This document shows, piece by piece, positions 34,803-44,126 of a stretch of DNA of 60,650 nucleotides; position 1 is the stretch's first letter; each line of letters opens with the position of its first letter. The position numbers and the translations under genes are program-made. The notes under the pieces were generated by a model. The model made no database searches and was not told the origin of the DNA. It was given only the letters and a program-made list of their open reading frames with translations. Source of the stretch: Terriglobia bacterium (GTDB lineage Bacteria; Acidobacteriota; Terriglobia; 20CM-2-55-15); assembly GCA_036496425.1 (NCBI GenBank), contig DASXLG010000250.1, positions 1 through 60,650 of the forward strand, read 5' to 3'.

Positions 34803-37358
34803 ATGCGGCGAAGCTGCTTTTATTCGATATTCATTGGACTCATCTTCTGTTCCAGCATTCTTTTGGCTCAATCCGTTGCAAGCGGTACGATCGAAGGGAC
34901 AGTTACCGACCCGACCGGTGGCGTCATCATCGGCGCAATGGTGGAGTTGCAGAATCCGGTAACCGGATTCAAACAGATGACGATGACCGACGCGTCAGGA
35001 ATGTTCCGTTTTACCAATATCCCGTTCAATAACTATCACCTGCAGGTGATGCAGGACGCATTCTCGCCGGCGGCGCAGGATGTCAGTGTGCGTACCGCAG
35101 TCACGGTGCCGGTCAAGGTGACGATGACTCTCGCGGGAGTCTCGCAGGAAGTCCAGGTCCAGACGGGTACCGAAGATATTCTGGAAAACGTGCCTTATGC
35201 TCATGCGGACGTCGACATCGGCACATTGGATAAACTGCCGACGCTCTCACCGGCCTCTGGTCTCAGCGATGCGATCATGCTTTCATCGCCGGGCGTCGTC
35301 GCCGACTCGAACGGGTTCTTTCATCCGCTGGGCGACCATGCGCAAACATCGTTCTCGATCGACGGACAGCCGATCAGTGACCAGCAGAGCAAGGCCTTCT
35401 CCACGCAGATACCCGTCAATGCCATCCAGAACATGGAAATCGTTACGGGAACCCCGAATGCCGAATATGGCGACAAGACAAGCCTCGTTGTGAACGCCAC
35501 GACCCGTTCCGGCCTCGGTCTGATGAAGCCGACCGGAAGTGTAACTGCCGAGTACGCATCCTTCGGAACTCCATCTCTCGAAACCACACTGGGTCTGGGC
35601 GGACCCAAGACCGGCTGGTTCATGGCAACCAATGGACTCCGGACGGGACGGTTCCTGGACACTCCGGAGTTCGCCCCGATACACGCGATCGGGAACAACG
35701 AGAACACGTTCAATCGGTTCGACTACACGCCGGATTCGAAGGACTCATTCCACATGAACGTCTTTCTGGCCCGGAACTGGTTTCAGATTCCCAATACCTA
35801 TGACCAGATCGGTCAGGATCAGCGTCAGAAAGTTGTTACCTTCGATATCGCGCCGGGATACCAGCACACATTCAGCTCGACAACGCTGCTGACGGTCAAT
35901 CCATTCGTGCGGGAGGATCGAGTTCACTATTATCCGAGCGGCGATGTATCTTTGGATACTCCGGCAACTGTTTCTCAAGCGCGGCATTTGATGAATTGGG
36001 GAGTCCGCTCGGATATCTCGTATGCCGCCGGGCATCACAATTTGAAAATCGGAACGCAGTTGATGCAGACCCGGCTGAACGAGCAATTCGACCTCGGTAT
36101 AACGGATTACACGTTCAATCCGCTGTGCACGACTGCATCCGGAACAGCCTTGCCGTTGCCGAACGTCACGAACCCGTCCCAGTGTCCGCCACCTTCGATA
36201 GCCAATGCGAACTTCAATCCGGCCTTGCTGCCCCTCGATCTGACCCGCGGCGGATCGCTCTTCCAATTCGCCGGTACAGGCAATGTCAACGAATATGCGG
36301 GCTATGTGCAGGACGCGATTACCGCAAAGAGCCTGACCTTGAATCTGGGCCTGCGGGTCAGCCGCTATGACGCATTCGGCACGATCAAGGATACGCAGGC
36401 CGAACCCAGAACCGGACTGTCCTATCTGGTTCACCGGACAGGAACCGTGTTGCGCGCGGGTTATGCGCACACGATGGAGACGCCGTACAATGAGAATCTG
36501 CTTGTCGCGACATCCCCTCAGGGTGCGTTCCTCATCACTGCGTTTTCAACCCAGGGGCAGGAAGGTCTCAAGCCGGGCAGCCGGAACCAGTACAACGTGG
36601 GGTTCCAGCAGGCCTTGAGCCGATATCTGCAGGCCGAAGGCGACTACTTCTGGAAGTACACGGACAATGCATTCGACTTCGGTGTGATCCTGAACACTCC
36701 GATCACCTTTCCCGTCGCCTGGCAGAAATCGAAGCTGGATGGTGTTTCTTTCCGCGTATCCAGTATCAATATCGGCGGCTTTCAGTGGTACACCACCCTG
36801 GGCCACAATCGCGCCCGGTATTTTCCGGTGGATGGCAGCGTCTTCAGGATCGACCACGATCAGGAATTCCAGCAGACCACGAACGTCCGTTATCAGTGGA
36901 AGAAAACCGGGCCCTGGACCTCGTTCACATGGCGTTATGACAGCGGGCTTGTCGCCGGCAATGTCCCGGATCTGGCCAGTGTTCTTGCCTTGACCGGCGC
37001 GCAACAGCTCGCGATCGGTTTCAGCTGCGGCGGCGTTGTCCCGGCCATCAGCACTCCGCTCACGTCTGCCCAGTGCAACAGCTCGAATTACAGCGCATCC
37101 CGGGTACGCATCCCGGCTCCGGGAGCCGAAAACGACGATACGAATCCGCCGCGCATCGCTCCGCGCAACATTCTTGATGCAGGCTTCGGCATTGACGACT
37201 TGCTGCACCGCTCGCCGGAGCGTTCCCGTCTCACGCTGCGGTTCACAATCAGCAACCTGACGAATAACGTGGCGCTATATAACTTTCTGTCGACATTCAG
37301 TGGAACACACTTCGTGGCGCCGCGCACCTATAGCGCTGCGATCGGCTGGGTGTTCTGA
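34803..37358 (+). CDS. TonB-dependent receptor, Oar-like with N-terminal CarboxypepD_reg domain
   Basis: An 851-residue outer-membrane protein. Signal peptide CFYSIFIGLIFCSSILLA. The regulatory beta-sandwich spans about residues 28-115 (SGTIEGTVTDPTGGVIIGAM). The plug region includes SFSIDGQPISDQQ and IVTGTPNAEYGDKTS, and the barrel ends in SAAIGWVF with the terminal Phe. It is divergent from the receptor at 31457 across a 60-base gap that must hold both promoters. The two proteins differ in length and sequence, so they are not a recent duplication. Confidence 0.88.
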   Translation: MRRSCFYSIFIGLIFCSSILLAQSVASGTIEGTVTDPTGGVIIGAMVELQNPVTGFKQMTMTDASGMFRFTNIPFNNYHLQVMQDAFSPAAQDVSVRTAVTVPVKVTMTLAGVSQEVQVQTGTEDILENVPYAHADVDIGTLDKLPTLSPASGLSDAIMLSSPGVVADSNGFFHPLGDHAQTSFSIDGQPISDQQSKAFSTQIPVNAIQNMEIVTGTPNAEYGDKTSLVVNATTRSGLGLMKPTGSVTAEYASFGTPSLETTLGLGGPKTGWFMATNGLRTGRFLDTPEFAPIHAIGNNENTFNRFDYTPDSKDSFHMNVFLARNWFQIPNTYDQIGQDQRQKVVTFDIAPGYQHTFSSTTLLTVNPFVREDRVHYYPSGDVSLDTPATVSQARHLMNWGVRSDISYAAGHHNLKIGTQLMQTRLNEQFDLGITDYTFNPLCTTASGTALPLPNVTNPSQCPPPSIANANFNPALLPLDLTRGGSLFQFAGTGNVNEYAGYVQDAITAKSLTLNLGLRVSRYDAFGTIKDTQAEPRTGLSYLVHRTGTVLRAGYAHTMETPYNENLLVATSPQGAFLITAFSTQGQEGLKPGSRNQYNVGFQQALSRYLQAEGDYFWKYTDNAFDFGVILNTPITFPVAWQKSKLDGVSFRVSSINIGGFQWYTTLGHNRARYFPVDGSVFRIDHDQEFQQTTNVRYQWKKTGPWTSFTWRYDSGLVAGNVPDLASVLALTGAQQLAIGFSCGGVVPAISTPLTSAQCNSSNYSASRVRIPAPGAENDDTNPPRIAPRNILDAGFGIDDLLHRSPERSRLTLRFTISNLTNNVALYNFLSTFSGTHFVAPRTYSAAIGWVF

Positions 37359-37373
37359 CAAAGCGGAAATTGC

Positions 37374-37402
37374 TGTAGGCGCGGTCACAGACCGCGCCTA
37401 CA
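37374..37402. terminator. 12-bp hairpin after the TonB receptor
   Basis: TGTAGGCGCGGT pairs exactly with ACCGCGCCTACA across CACAG, 16 bases after the receptor stop. No T-run follows. It belongs to a set of GC-rich palindromes with GTAGGCGCG/CGCGCCTAC flanks seen also near 39541 and 45844. Confidence 0.55.
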
Positions 37403-37445
37403 TTGCCAACGCCATGTCATTGAAACCAGGGTGCAGCAAAACCAT

Positions 37446-37497
37446 TTCGCGAGTGTGCTCGCGAAACACCTCGCGAAATCGCGATCAGATTCGCGAA
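37446..37497. promoter_or_regulatory. third TCGCGA site cluster (five sites), no matching promoter
   Basis: Sites TTCGCGAG (37446), CTCGCGAA (37458), CTCGCGAA (37470), ATCGCGAT (37478) and TTCGCGAA (37490) are spaced 12, 12, 8 and 12 bp. They resemble the clusters upstream of the sigma-54 promoters at 3890 and 9150. No good -24/-12 element lies at the expected distance on either strand. The nearest imperfect candidate, on the minus strand around 37394-37408, points at no gene. Confidence 0.5.
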
Positions 37498-37556
37498 AAA
37501 TCGAGCCGCGGCTTTCACCTCATGCCACGCGATCAAGAGTTGTGCCAAAAAAGAAC

Positions 37557-37572
37557 GCGGGCTTCAGCCCGC
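37557..37572. terminator. GCGGGC-TTCA-GCCCGC hairpin
   Basis: A perfect 6-bp stem two bases past the stop of the STAS gene (minus strand). It is flanked by GAAC like the hairpin at 39541. Likely a transcript-end or palindromic repeat structure; it lacks a T-run. Confidence 0.45.
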
Positions 37573-37574
37573 AA

Positions 37575-37871
37575 CTACTCGTCGTTTTCGGTGGGTTCGG
37601 AACCGCTGCAGAGGCGTTCCTGCTGAATCCAGCGGATAACGTATGAAGGGCAATTTTCGATCGTGATGTTTCGCGATTTCACCGAACATAGAAACATCAT
37701 TGCATCGCGATCGACAAATGTAACATTCGAGAGATCGATCGACGTGGTTTCAGGTGTCGTGCCCTCTGCCAGAAGGCGCTCGACTTCCGGAAGATATTCT
37801 TTCGTCAATTGCCCGCACAGCCGAATCTTCAAGCGGTTTTCATTTTCGCGAGTTGGACTGATCTTCAACAC
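37575..37871 (-). CDS. STAS-domain protein (anti-sigma-factor-antagonist-like)
   Basis: A 98-residue STAS fold. LKIRLCGQLTKEYLPEVERLL is the first strand-helix, and SIDLSNVTFVDRDAMMFL the central strand and loop. In phosphorylatable antagonists this loop reads DSS/DSSG; here it is DRDA, so the usual serine is missing and the protein cannot be switched by that phosphorylation. It follows the sigma-54 activator gene by about 50 bases on the same strand and may act with it or as a lipid/protein-binding STAS. Confidence 0.75.
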   Translation of the reverse strand: MLKISPTRENENRLKIRLCGQLTKEYLPEVERLLAEGTTPETTSIDLSNVTFVDRDAMMFLCSVKSRNITIENCPSYVIRWIQQERLCSGSEPTENDE

Positions 37872-37920
37872 GGTTTATGACTTCCTATCGTATTCATGCA
37901 AGTCCGTAGCCACAACCTTT

Positions 37921-39516
37921 TCATGGCCTGCCCCGGAACTGATGTTTATTGATCTTCAGCGCCTTGATTCTCGATTCCAGCGTCGAGGCCGGAATGCCCA
38001 GCCGGGCCGCGGCCCCATCTGGACCCGAGATCCTTCCGCGCGTTTCCCTGAGGACCGTCTCTATTTGAGCCTGTTGATCGCTCATGTCTGCTGTTTCGAC
38101 CGCCGGCGTGGTCGAAACCGGATTGCCCGGAGCCCCTTCCGGGAGCGTGCCAGGTTCCAGCCTGAAAATTTCGCCGTCCGCCAGAATAACGCCGCGTTCG
38201 ATGACATTCTGCAGCTCGCGGATATTGCCTGGCCAGGCATAACGCTGCATCGCATCCAGTGTCCGGCGCTCGACCTGCCGGATGCGCTTGCCCATCCGCG
38301 TTGCGAAACGCGAGACGAAGTAGTCCACCAGAATTGGAATGTCGTCGGCCCGTTCCTTCAATGACGGAGAGTGTATAGGAAAGACATTCAAGCGATAGTA
38401 GAGGTCGGCACGGAACCCGCCCTGGTTGACTTCGCGCTGCAGATCGCGATTCGTCGCCGTGATCACGCGTACATCGGTGTGAATCGTCCGGTTGCCGCCG
38501 ACCCGCTCAAATTCCTTCTCCTGGAGGACGCGCAGCAGGGCGATCTGCATGTCCGGAGTGAGTTCGCCGATCTCATCAAGAAAGATCGTTCCTCCGTGCG
38601 CGGTCTCGAACCGCCCTATACGCTGCTGGAGCGCGCCGGTAAAGGCGCCTTTTTCGTGTCCGAACAACTCGCTTGCGATCAGTTCCGCGGGAAGCGCCGC
38701 GCAATTGACCTTGACGAGCGCGCGTCCGGCCCGCAACGACCGGCGATGAATCGCATGGGCAATGAGCTCTTTTCCGGTTCCGGTTTCTCCCGTGATCAGG
38801 ACGGTGGAATCCGTCGGCGCGACGCGATCGATCGCCGTCAAGACCTTCCTTAACGACTGCGATGAGCCGACGATTTCCTCGAAGATCGATTGCTGAACGA
38901 TTTCATCCTGCAGCAGCCGGTTCTCAGCCTGAAGCTGTTCTTTCAGCGCCTTGATCTCTTCGAACGCCAGCGCATTTGATACGGCGATCGATACGATTTC
39001 CGAGACGTCCTGAAGCAGCTGGACCTCACCGCGGTCGAAGCTTCGTTGCTCGAAGGAAACGAAATCGACGGCCCCGAGAACAGCGCCATGTTTGAGGAGC
39101 GGCAGGGAGACATAGCTGCGCACCCCGTACTGCAACATTCTTTCATCGCGGGGAAATCGCTTTTCCAGCCGGAGATCCGTGCACACGTACGGCTCCATGG
39201 TCGAGGCCACCGCGCTGATGTGATGTTCGCTCAGCCGCTGCCGGATGGGGTTTGGAGGCAGATGTAAAGAGTCCGCCGCGCGAGCCACCACGCTTTCGAC
39301 GGATTCTCCCGGCTTCCGGCCGACGTGCTCGATGTGCAGCGAGTGCAATCTCGCGTAGTCTCCTTCGATCACCGACACGGCAATGGCATCGAAGCGGCTG
39401 GTGGGCTTGAGCGCTACAATTAACGCTTCGAGCACCTCGGCCAGTTCCAGATGGCCGGCGGCAGCTTTGGCGACGTCGAGGATGAGTTGCGCGCTGGTCT
39501 GAGTTGCGTATCGCAC
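37921..39516 (-). CDS. sigma-54-dependent transcriptional activator, GAF-AAA-Fis
   Basis: A 531-residue bacterial enhancer-binding protein. A GAF sensor domain spans about residues 10-185 and a linker helix 186-205. The AAA+ domain has Walker A GETGTGKE (243-250), the sigma-54-contacting GAFTGA (290-295) and [12 protein letters not shown] Walker B. A Fis-type helix-turn-helix ends the protein ([24 protein letters not shown]). There is no receiver domain, so it senses a small molecule or redox signal directly, as FhlA or NorR do. It is the obvious candidate activator of the sigma-54 promoters at 3478-9164. Confidence 0.93.
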   Translation of the reverse strand: MRYATQTSAQLILDVAKAAAGHLELAEVLEALIVALKPTSRFDAIAVSVIEGDYARLHSLHIEHVGRKPGESVESVVARAADSLHLPPNPIRQRLSEHHISAVASTMEPYVCTDLRLEKRFPRDERMLQYGVRSYVSLPLLKHGAVLGAVDFVSFEQRSFDRGEVQLLQDVSEIVSIAVSNALAFEEIKALKEQLQAENRLLQDEIVQQSIFEEIVGSSQSLRKVLTAIDRVAPTDSTVLITGETGTGKELIAHAIHRRSLRAGRALVKVNCAALPAELIASELFGHEKGAFTGALQQRIGRFETAHGGTIFLDEIGELTPDMQIALLRVLQEKEFERVGGNRTIHTDVRVITATNRDLQREVNQGGFRADLYYRLNVFPIHSPSLKERADDIPILVDYFVSRFATRMGKRIRQVERRTLDAMQRYAWPGNIRELQNVIERGVILADGEIFRLEPGTLPEGAPGNPVSTTPAVETADMSDQQAQIETVLRETRGRISGPDGAAARLGIPASTLESRIKALKINKHQFRGRP

Positions 39517-39540
39517 CTTAACAATTTAGCGGAATTCGAA

Positions 39541-39559
39541 CGCGGGCATAAAGCCCGCG
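39541..39559. terminator. CGCGGGC-ATAAA-GCCCGCG hairpin
   Basis: A 7-bp perfect stem between glgC (minus, ending at 39561) and the activator gene. It has the same GAAC prefix as the hairpin at 37557 and the same CGCGCCTAC suffix as that at 37374. Probably a terminator-like palindromic element. Confidence 0.45.
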
Positions 39560-39560
39560 C

Positions 39561-40799
39561 CTACGTACGTGCTTTTCCTTCGGCAAAGCGGTAGGCCTTG
39601 GGAATCACGACGACCCCATCGTCGGAGACCGTAAAGCGTTCGGCATCCTGCTTCCGATCAAAGCCGATCTTTTCGCCGGCGGGAATGGTGACGTGCTTGT
39701 CGACGATGCAGCGCCGAAGATGCGCCCCTTCGCCGACCGCGACCCCTGGAAAGAGCAGGGAATGCTCCACCACGGCCCGCTCTTCGACGCGGACATTCTG
39801 GAATAGAATCGAGTGCCTCAAGGATCCGCCGACAATCAACGTGCCTGATGCCAGCATACAATTGACGATCTCCGCCTCGCGTCCCGAAATGCCGTGGACG
39901 CTGCGAGCCGGCGGATGTTGTCCTTCATACGTGCGGATCGGCCAATCCCCCTGATACAGGTCGATGCCGGGCGTGGGCTTGAGCAGGTCCATATTGGCTT
40001 CGTAATATGCATCGATGGTTCCGACGTCACGCCAATAGCGGTCGGCTGTAACGCGGCCGCTGCTTCCTCCGAAGCGGTAGGCAGCCACACGATGGGTGCC
40101 TGCGATCGAGGGCAGAATGTCCTTGCCGAAATCATGCGATGACGACTCGCGGCTGTGATCTTCCAGAAGCAGCTGCGAGAGGAAGTCCATCGAGAAAACG
40201 TAGACGCCCATCGACGCCAGCGCGTGTTCGGAATCGCCGGGGATCGTCCGCGGGCTTTCCGGCTTTTCATGAAAGGAAACGATACGATCTTTTTCGTCGA
40301 CCGTCATGACGCCGAACGAACGTGCCTCTTCGACATTGACCGTCAGACACGCAACCGTCAATTCGGCGCCGGTACGGTAGTGGTACTGCAGCATAGCGGC
40401 GTAATCCATCCGGTAGATATGGTCTCCCGAGAGAATCAGCGCGTAATCCGCCCCGCTGCGTTCCAGCAGATACAGATTCTGGTAAATCGCGTCCGCCGTG
40501 CCGCTGTACCAGGATTCCCCCGTCCGCATCTGCGGAGGTACAGGTGTGATGTACTCCTCGAGTTCGGGGTTATATACCGACCAGCCGTCCCGCAGGTGTT
40601 TCTGCAGTGAATGCGATTTGTACTGAGTCAGAACTAGGATGCGGCGCAAGCCGGAATGGAGGCAGTTACTCAGGGTGAAATCGATGATGCGATATCGTCC
40701 GCCGAAGGGCACGGCCGGCTTGGCCCGTTCAGCCGTGAGCGGATTCAGCCGCGAGCCGATTCCCCCCGCCAGGATGATACTGATCGTTCTTTCAAGCAT
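39561..40799 (-). CDS. glgC: glucose-1-phosphate adenylyltransferase
   Basis: A 412-residue ADP-glucose pyrophosphorylase, first committed step of glycogen synthesis. The nucleotidyltransferase start [26 protein letters not shown] contains the ATP-binding GGxGxRL and the Lys of the AKPAVPFG motif. [11 protein letters not shown] is the metal-binding region. A left-handed beta-helix follows ([19 protein letters not shown]). Length is standard. It is a single gene in this window; no other glycogen genes are adjacent. Confidence 0.95.
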   Translation of the reverse strand: MLERTISIILAGGIGSRLNPLTAERAKPAVPFGGRYRIIDFTLSNCLHSGLRRILVLTQYKSHSLQKHLRDGWSVYNPELEEYITPVPPQMRTGESWYSGTADAIYQNLYLLERSGADYALILSGDHIYRMDYAAMLQYHYRTGAELTVACLTVNVEEARSFGVMTVDEKDRIVSFHEKPESPRTIPGDSEHALASMGVYVFSMDFLSQLLLEDHSRESSSHDFGKDILPSIAGTHRVAAYRFGGSSGRVTADRYWRDVGTIDAYYEANMDLLKPTPGIDLYQGDWPIRTYEGQHPPARSVHGISGREAEIVNCMLASGTLIVGGSLRHSILFQNVRVEERAVVEHSLLFPGVAVGEGAHLRRCIVDKHVTIPAGEKIGFDRKQDAERFTVSDDGVVVIPKAYRFAEGKART

Positions 40800-40855
40800 G
40801 AGATGTCAACCCGGAAGCAACATTCCGCCCCCGATGTTACACCACATCGCAAGCA

Positions 40856-41290
40856 TCACAGATCCGGCTTTATCGAGGTTCGAATGTCGATTTCCGCCTT
40901 CAATGTCCTGTGGACCGGGCAGTGTTCGGCAATTTCCAGGAGCCGCCGTTTTTGAGCTTCATCAAGATTGCCGCTCAGCTCGATCTCACGATCGATACGG
41001 TCGAGGAAGCCTGTCTTTGTTTCGCAATCAACGCAATCCTCGGCATGGATGCGGGAGTGTTGCAGCCGGACCGTGATGCGCTGCAGATCGATGCCTTTCC
41101 GCTGCGCGTAGAGCCGCAGAGTCATGGAAGTGCAGGCCCCCAGGCTGGACAGCAACAATTCATACGGCGATGGACCGGTATCCGTTCCGAACGGCGCCGG
41201 TTCGTCAGCGTGCCATCGATGAGCGCCCGAGACAATCTTCTGAGTCAGCCCACTCTCGCTCGAAACGATCACCTGCGCCGTTTGATCCAT
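40856..41290 (-). CDS. OsmC-family redox protein
   Basis: A 144-residue peroxidase-like protein. [20 protein letters not shown] holds the first redox cysteine and [14 protein letters not shown]-type sequence ([13 protein letters not shown]) the second, as in the YhfA/OsmC-like subfamily. The open frame extends upstream to 41662, but that overlaps the DinB gene in another frame. ATG 41290 begins the conserved region ([17 protein letters not shown]). It probably detoxifies organic hydroperoxides. Confidence 0.88.
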   Translation of the reverse strand: MDQTAQVIVSSESGLTQKIVSGAHRWHADEPAPFGTDTGPSPYELLLSSLGACTSMTLRLYAQRKGIDLQRITVRLQHSRIHAEDCVDCETKTGFLDRIDREIELSGNLDEAQKRRLLEIAEHCPVHRTLKAEIDIRTSIKPDL

Positions 41291-41316
41291 TTGCAGTCCC
41301 GCCTTCCTGACGTGCG

Positions 41317-41850
41317 CTACATCGCCGGCGAATCGGCCGACGGTCCGTAAATGCTGGGCACCTTTCCACCCATCGGACGGATGTATGTGCTGAGTTGTCC
41401 GCGGTGATGGACGGCATCGAACAGGGCGAGCCACAACAGTCCACCCACCGTGTCCTTGAGGAGGATTTCCTGCTCGCCTTGAATCATCCACGCCGCATGA
41501 TTCCAGATACTGTCGTCGATGGCATTCAACTTCACCGCAAGGCTTCTGTGATGAAGTTCGTAGGCCGTAATCATCTCTTCCAGCGTGGCGGCCCGATCGT
41601 GCGTATGCCAGCGCATACTCGTGCTGTAAGAGCTTTGCTTCGTCGTGCAAAGATCGATGCATCCCTGTTCGAGCGATACCAGGAAAGCCACCAGTTCTCC
41701 AGCGGATCGTGAAGCGGGATGCGGCCGGTACGTAAGCCGGTCATGAGGCAGCGCGCGGATCACGCGCAGAGAGCCCGGGAACTCCTGCTCCCATCGCCGG
41801 AGGTAGAATTCGCGATTTGTCAGGTCTCTTCCGTCCGATTGAGTGCTCAT
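41317..41850 (-). CDS. DinB-family metal-binding four-helix protein
   Basis: A 177-residue member of the DinB/YfiT superfamily. The C-terminal FDAVHHRGQLSTYIRPMGGKVPSIYG carries the conserved HHRGQL histidines. An earlier histidine in ELVAFLVSLEQGCID/RWHTHDR completes the expected metal site. Members include thiol-dependent transferases and damage-inducible proteins of unknown activity. It lies 26 bases upstream of the OsmC-like gene and ten downstream of tag, so the three may form a stress operon. Confidence 0.85.
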   Translation of the reverse strand: MSTQSDGRDLTNREFYLRRWEQEFPGSLRVIRALPHDRLTYRPHPASRSAGELVAFLVSLEQGCIDLCTTKQSSYSTSMRWHTHDRAATLEEMITAYELHHRSLAVKLNAIDDSIWNHAAWMIQGEQEILLKDTVGGLLWLALFDAVHHRGQLSTYIRPMGGKVPSIYGPSADSPAM

Positions 41851-41860
41851 CGAATGTCTC

Positions 41861-42439
41861 CTATCTCAGTATGTGTCTGCTGCGGAAGCAGTCCTTCGAA
41901 TGATCGTCAAGCATGCCGACGGCCTGCATGAACGCATAACAGATGGTAGCTCCCACAAATCGAAAGCCGCGCTTCTTCAGGCTTTTGCTCATCTGTTCGC
42001 TCGCCGCGGCAGCGTCCTTTTTCGGCACGGGCTTCCCGCCGATGAGGCCCCAGATGTAATCATCGAAGGTTCCGAACTCGCGTTGCACATCCAGAAAAAC
42101 TTTCGCATTTTCGATTACTGCGTGGATTTTGAGGCGATTACGAACGATCCCTTCATCAAGGAGCAGCGCAGTCTGTTGGGCCGCGGTGAAGCGGGCAAGT
42201 TTCTTCGCGTCGAAGTTACGGAACGCTTTGCGGTAACCGTCACGCTTTTTCAGTATCGTCAGCCAGTTCAATCCGGCCTGAGCGCCTTCCAGATTCAGCA
42301 TTTCAAAAAGCTGCCGGTCATCATGGACCGGAACACCCCACTCGTTGTCGTGGTACGCGGCAAGGAGCTCGTGACCTTCCGCCCACTTGCATCTTATCTT
42401 GCCGTTGCCAGTCTTCATGAAGTTCTCTGCACCCTTCAT
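41861..42439 (-). CDS. tag: DNA-3-methyladenine glycosylase I
   Basis: A 192-residue base-excision-repair enzyme that removes 3-methyladenine. CKWAEG, YHDNEWGVPVHDD and the C-terminal DDHSKDCF provide the Cys-His-His-Cys zinc site known for TagI. NWLTILKKRDGYRKAF and the following helices bind the base. It starts at ATG 42439, or possibly at 42418 (MKTGNGKIRCKW), which is closer to the family's usual start. Standard length for the family. Confidence 0.93.
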   Translation of the reverse strand: MKGAENFMKTGNGKIRCKWAEGHELLAAYHDNEWGVPVHDDRQLFEMLNLEGAQAGLNWLTILKKRDGYRKAFRNFDAKKLARFTAAQQTALLLDEGIVRNRLKIHAVIENAKVFLDVQREFGTFDDYIWGLIGGKPVPKKDAAAASEQMSKSLKKRGFRFVGATICYAFMQAVGMLDDHSKDCFRSRHILR

Positions 42440-42473
42440 TCTAGCGGCCGGAGCAAATTCGTTCGAGCTCCGC

Positions 42474-43541
42474 TTAAATCAGCAATGTATCCATTCGATG
42501 GGCGCGCACCACATTCTTGAGAGGGGACCAGGCAAAGACAGTGAACTGGCCGTCCTGAGAAGCCACGAGCGCGACTGCATCCTTCTGATCGTGGGCGAAC
42601 TGTGCAGCGGAGAGGTGCCGTGTCCCTCCAAGATGCGCCGGATCGACGGCGGTATCGCGGACTCCTTCGATGGGTTCGGTCAACAGAACCTGATCGACTC
42701 GCTGTACGCCGTCGCGGCTCAGGATTTTTGCACCGAACGCCAGGGGTTCCAGCTGGTCCGAAATCACAGTGGCTCCATCGACGGCAGTGAGTCCCGCCAG
42801 GGCATCGACGGCGGACGCTTCCATGTCGGCAATGGCCGGCATTAGAGAATAGGTCATGGGTTGAACAATCGAGTGACGCCACTCAGCGGAATCCTTCGGC
42901 ACGACGAGCAGCGACCCGCCTCTGCCGTGGGCGCGCATCGCGGTTGCAACCCGGACCAGCACGTTGTCGGATTCTCTCCGCCCGGCCGAGGAGTAAAACT
43001 CGAGCAGAGAACCGAGCACCGGCGGGCCCTCCGACATCGCCGGTTGCTGCTCGATGAACTTGACGTCGGCGCCTTCCAGGACGGCAACATTTGCGAATTT
43101 TGTCGACGGATCCTCGCGGCGGAATTTCACGACAAGCAACCCGGGGCCGACGACTTCGAGAATGAAGCACCAGGTAGGAATCGTTCGCGTCACGCCCCAC
43201 ACACACAGATTGCCGTCGTAGGACCACACGCCTATATGAATGCCTGGTTTTTCCACTGCGGGAGCCAGCCGTGCGAGCAGGTTTGCCTCAAGCCTCACCG
43301 GCGGGTTGAACTGGAGCGGGCCGGCGCTCTGTTCCGGCGGCAGGTACGCTATCGAAACTTTGGGCGCATGGCCCTCTTCGCGGCGCAGACTCGCCCAGAA
43401 TGCCGTTGTAATGATTTCTTCGATCGTCGCGGCGTCCGGTTTCGGCGTGTTCGAGCTTCTGTAAGCAGGGGTGCCTGCGGTAAGGCGCGCCTCGAGCCGT
43501 TTTGCGACTATTCGTGCTGCGGGATAAGACGGTCCAGCCAT
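42474..43541 (-). CDS. diadenylate cyclase-like protein (DACNV sensor + DAC domain)
   Basis: A 355-residue protein. Residues about 1-180 match the putative N-terminal sensor domain called DACNV. Residues about 190-345 form a DisA-N (DAC) domain, which makes c-di-AMP from two ATP. Catalytic DGA is at 255-257 (AVDGATVIS). The second motif is GGTRHLSA (305-312), where the canonical form is GTRHR, so the last arginine is Leu. Cytoplasmic, no membrane anchor. It lies upstream of tag on the same strand. Activity with the altered motif is uncertain. Confidence 0.78.
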   Translation of the reverse strand: MAGPSYPAARIVAKRLEARLTAGTPAYRSSNTPKPDAATIEEIITTAFWASLRREEGHAPKVSIAYLPPEQSAGPLQFNPPVRLEANLLARLAPAVEKPGIHIGVWSYDGNLCVWGVTRTIPTWCFILEVVGPGLLVVKFRREDPSTKFANVAVLEGADVKFIEQQPAMSEGPPVLGSLLEFYSSAGRRESDNVLVRVATAMRAHGRGGSLLVVPKDSAEWRHSIVQPMTYSLMPAIADMEASAVDALAGLTAVDGATVISDQLEPLAFGAKILSRDGVQRVDQVLLTEPIEGVRDTAVDPAHLGGTRHLSAAQFAHDQKDAVALVASQDGQFTVFAWSPLKNVVRAHRMDTLLI

Positions 43542-43648
43542 GCTACTGCAATGGTACCGCTTTTGACGTTGGACATATTTTTCAACGTTCCGCCGGCGTG
43601 TCTCCCTGGGTGTGCTGCACAGACGCGCTTATTTTACATGCCGGGTCT

Positions 43649-44065
43649 TCAGTATTCCAACTGATGAAGGTAGGAGAGGATCTGGGCATTCCCGACCTGC
43701 CGCGATACGGGAGCATTCTCTCGTAAGAAAAATGCGGAGGGTATGCCCTGATTGACATCGACGCCGAGTAACCGGGCAACGTCGAGATTCCGGTTAAACT
43801 GGCCGACGTCGACCGTTACCAGGTCCACATGCCTCGCCAGGTAATCCCGGATGCCGGGTTCCTGCAGGCTTCTGGAGAGGTTGCGGCAGTCGCTGCACCA
43901 GTCGGACTCGAATTCCACCATTAAGACTTTGTGGTTCAGCCGCGCGTCCACTCGTGCAGAAGAAACTGCCTGTAGCGGCGATGTTTTATGGTGCCTATAA
44001 TAGGGAATCCATAGAATTGCGCCGCCCAGGACAACCACCGATAGAACCATGAGGCGTAGGGTCAC
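43649..44065 (-). CDS. membrane-anchored thioredoxin-like protein
   Basis: 138 residues. An N-terminal helix (LRLMVLSVVVLGGAILWIPYY) anchors a thioredoxin fold facing outward. FESDWCSDCRNL is the CxxC redox site, close to DsbD-gamma/thiol:disulfide interchange domains. The cis-proline is in GIPSAFFL. It probably passes electrons to or from periplasmic thiols. It is divergent from the S1 gene and separated from the DAC gene by about 100 bases. Confidence 0.85.
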   Translation of the reverse strand: MTLRLMVLSVVVLGGAILWIPYYRHHKTSPLQAVSSARVDARLNHKVLMVEFESDWCSDCRNLSRSLQEPGIRDYLARHVDLVTVDVGQFNRNLDVARLLGVDVNQGIPSAFFLRENAPVSRQVGNAQILSYLHQLEY

Positions 44066-44126
44066 AAATCCGGTTCTGCACGTTTTGTTCCGAATACGAC
44101 GCCGGAGGCTGATATAGTTCTAAACC

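Noticed and set aside
37394-37408. Minus-strand sigma-54 promoter beside the orphan TCGCGA cluster
   Set aside because: Only the GG-N10-GC spacing is met; the -12 part reads GCGC rather than TTGC, and no minus-strand gene follows.
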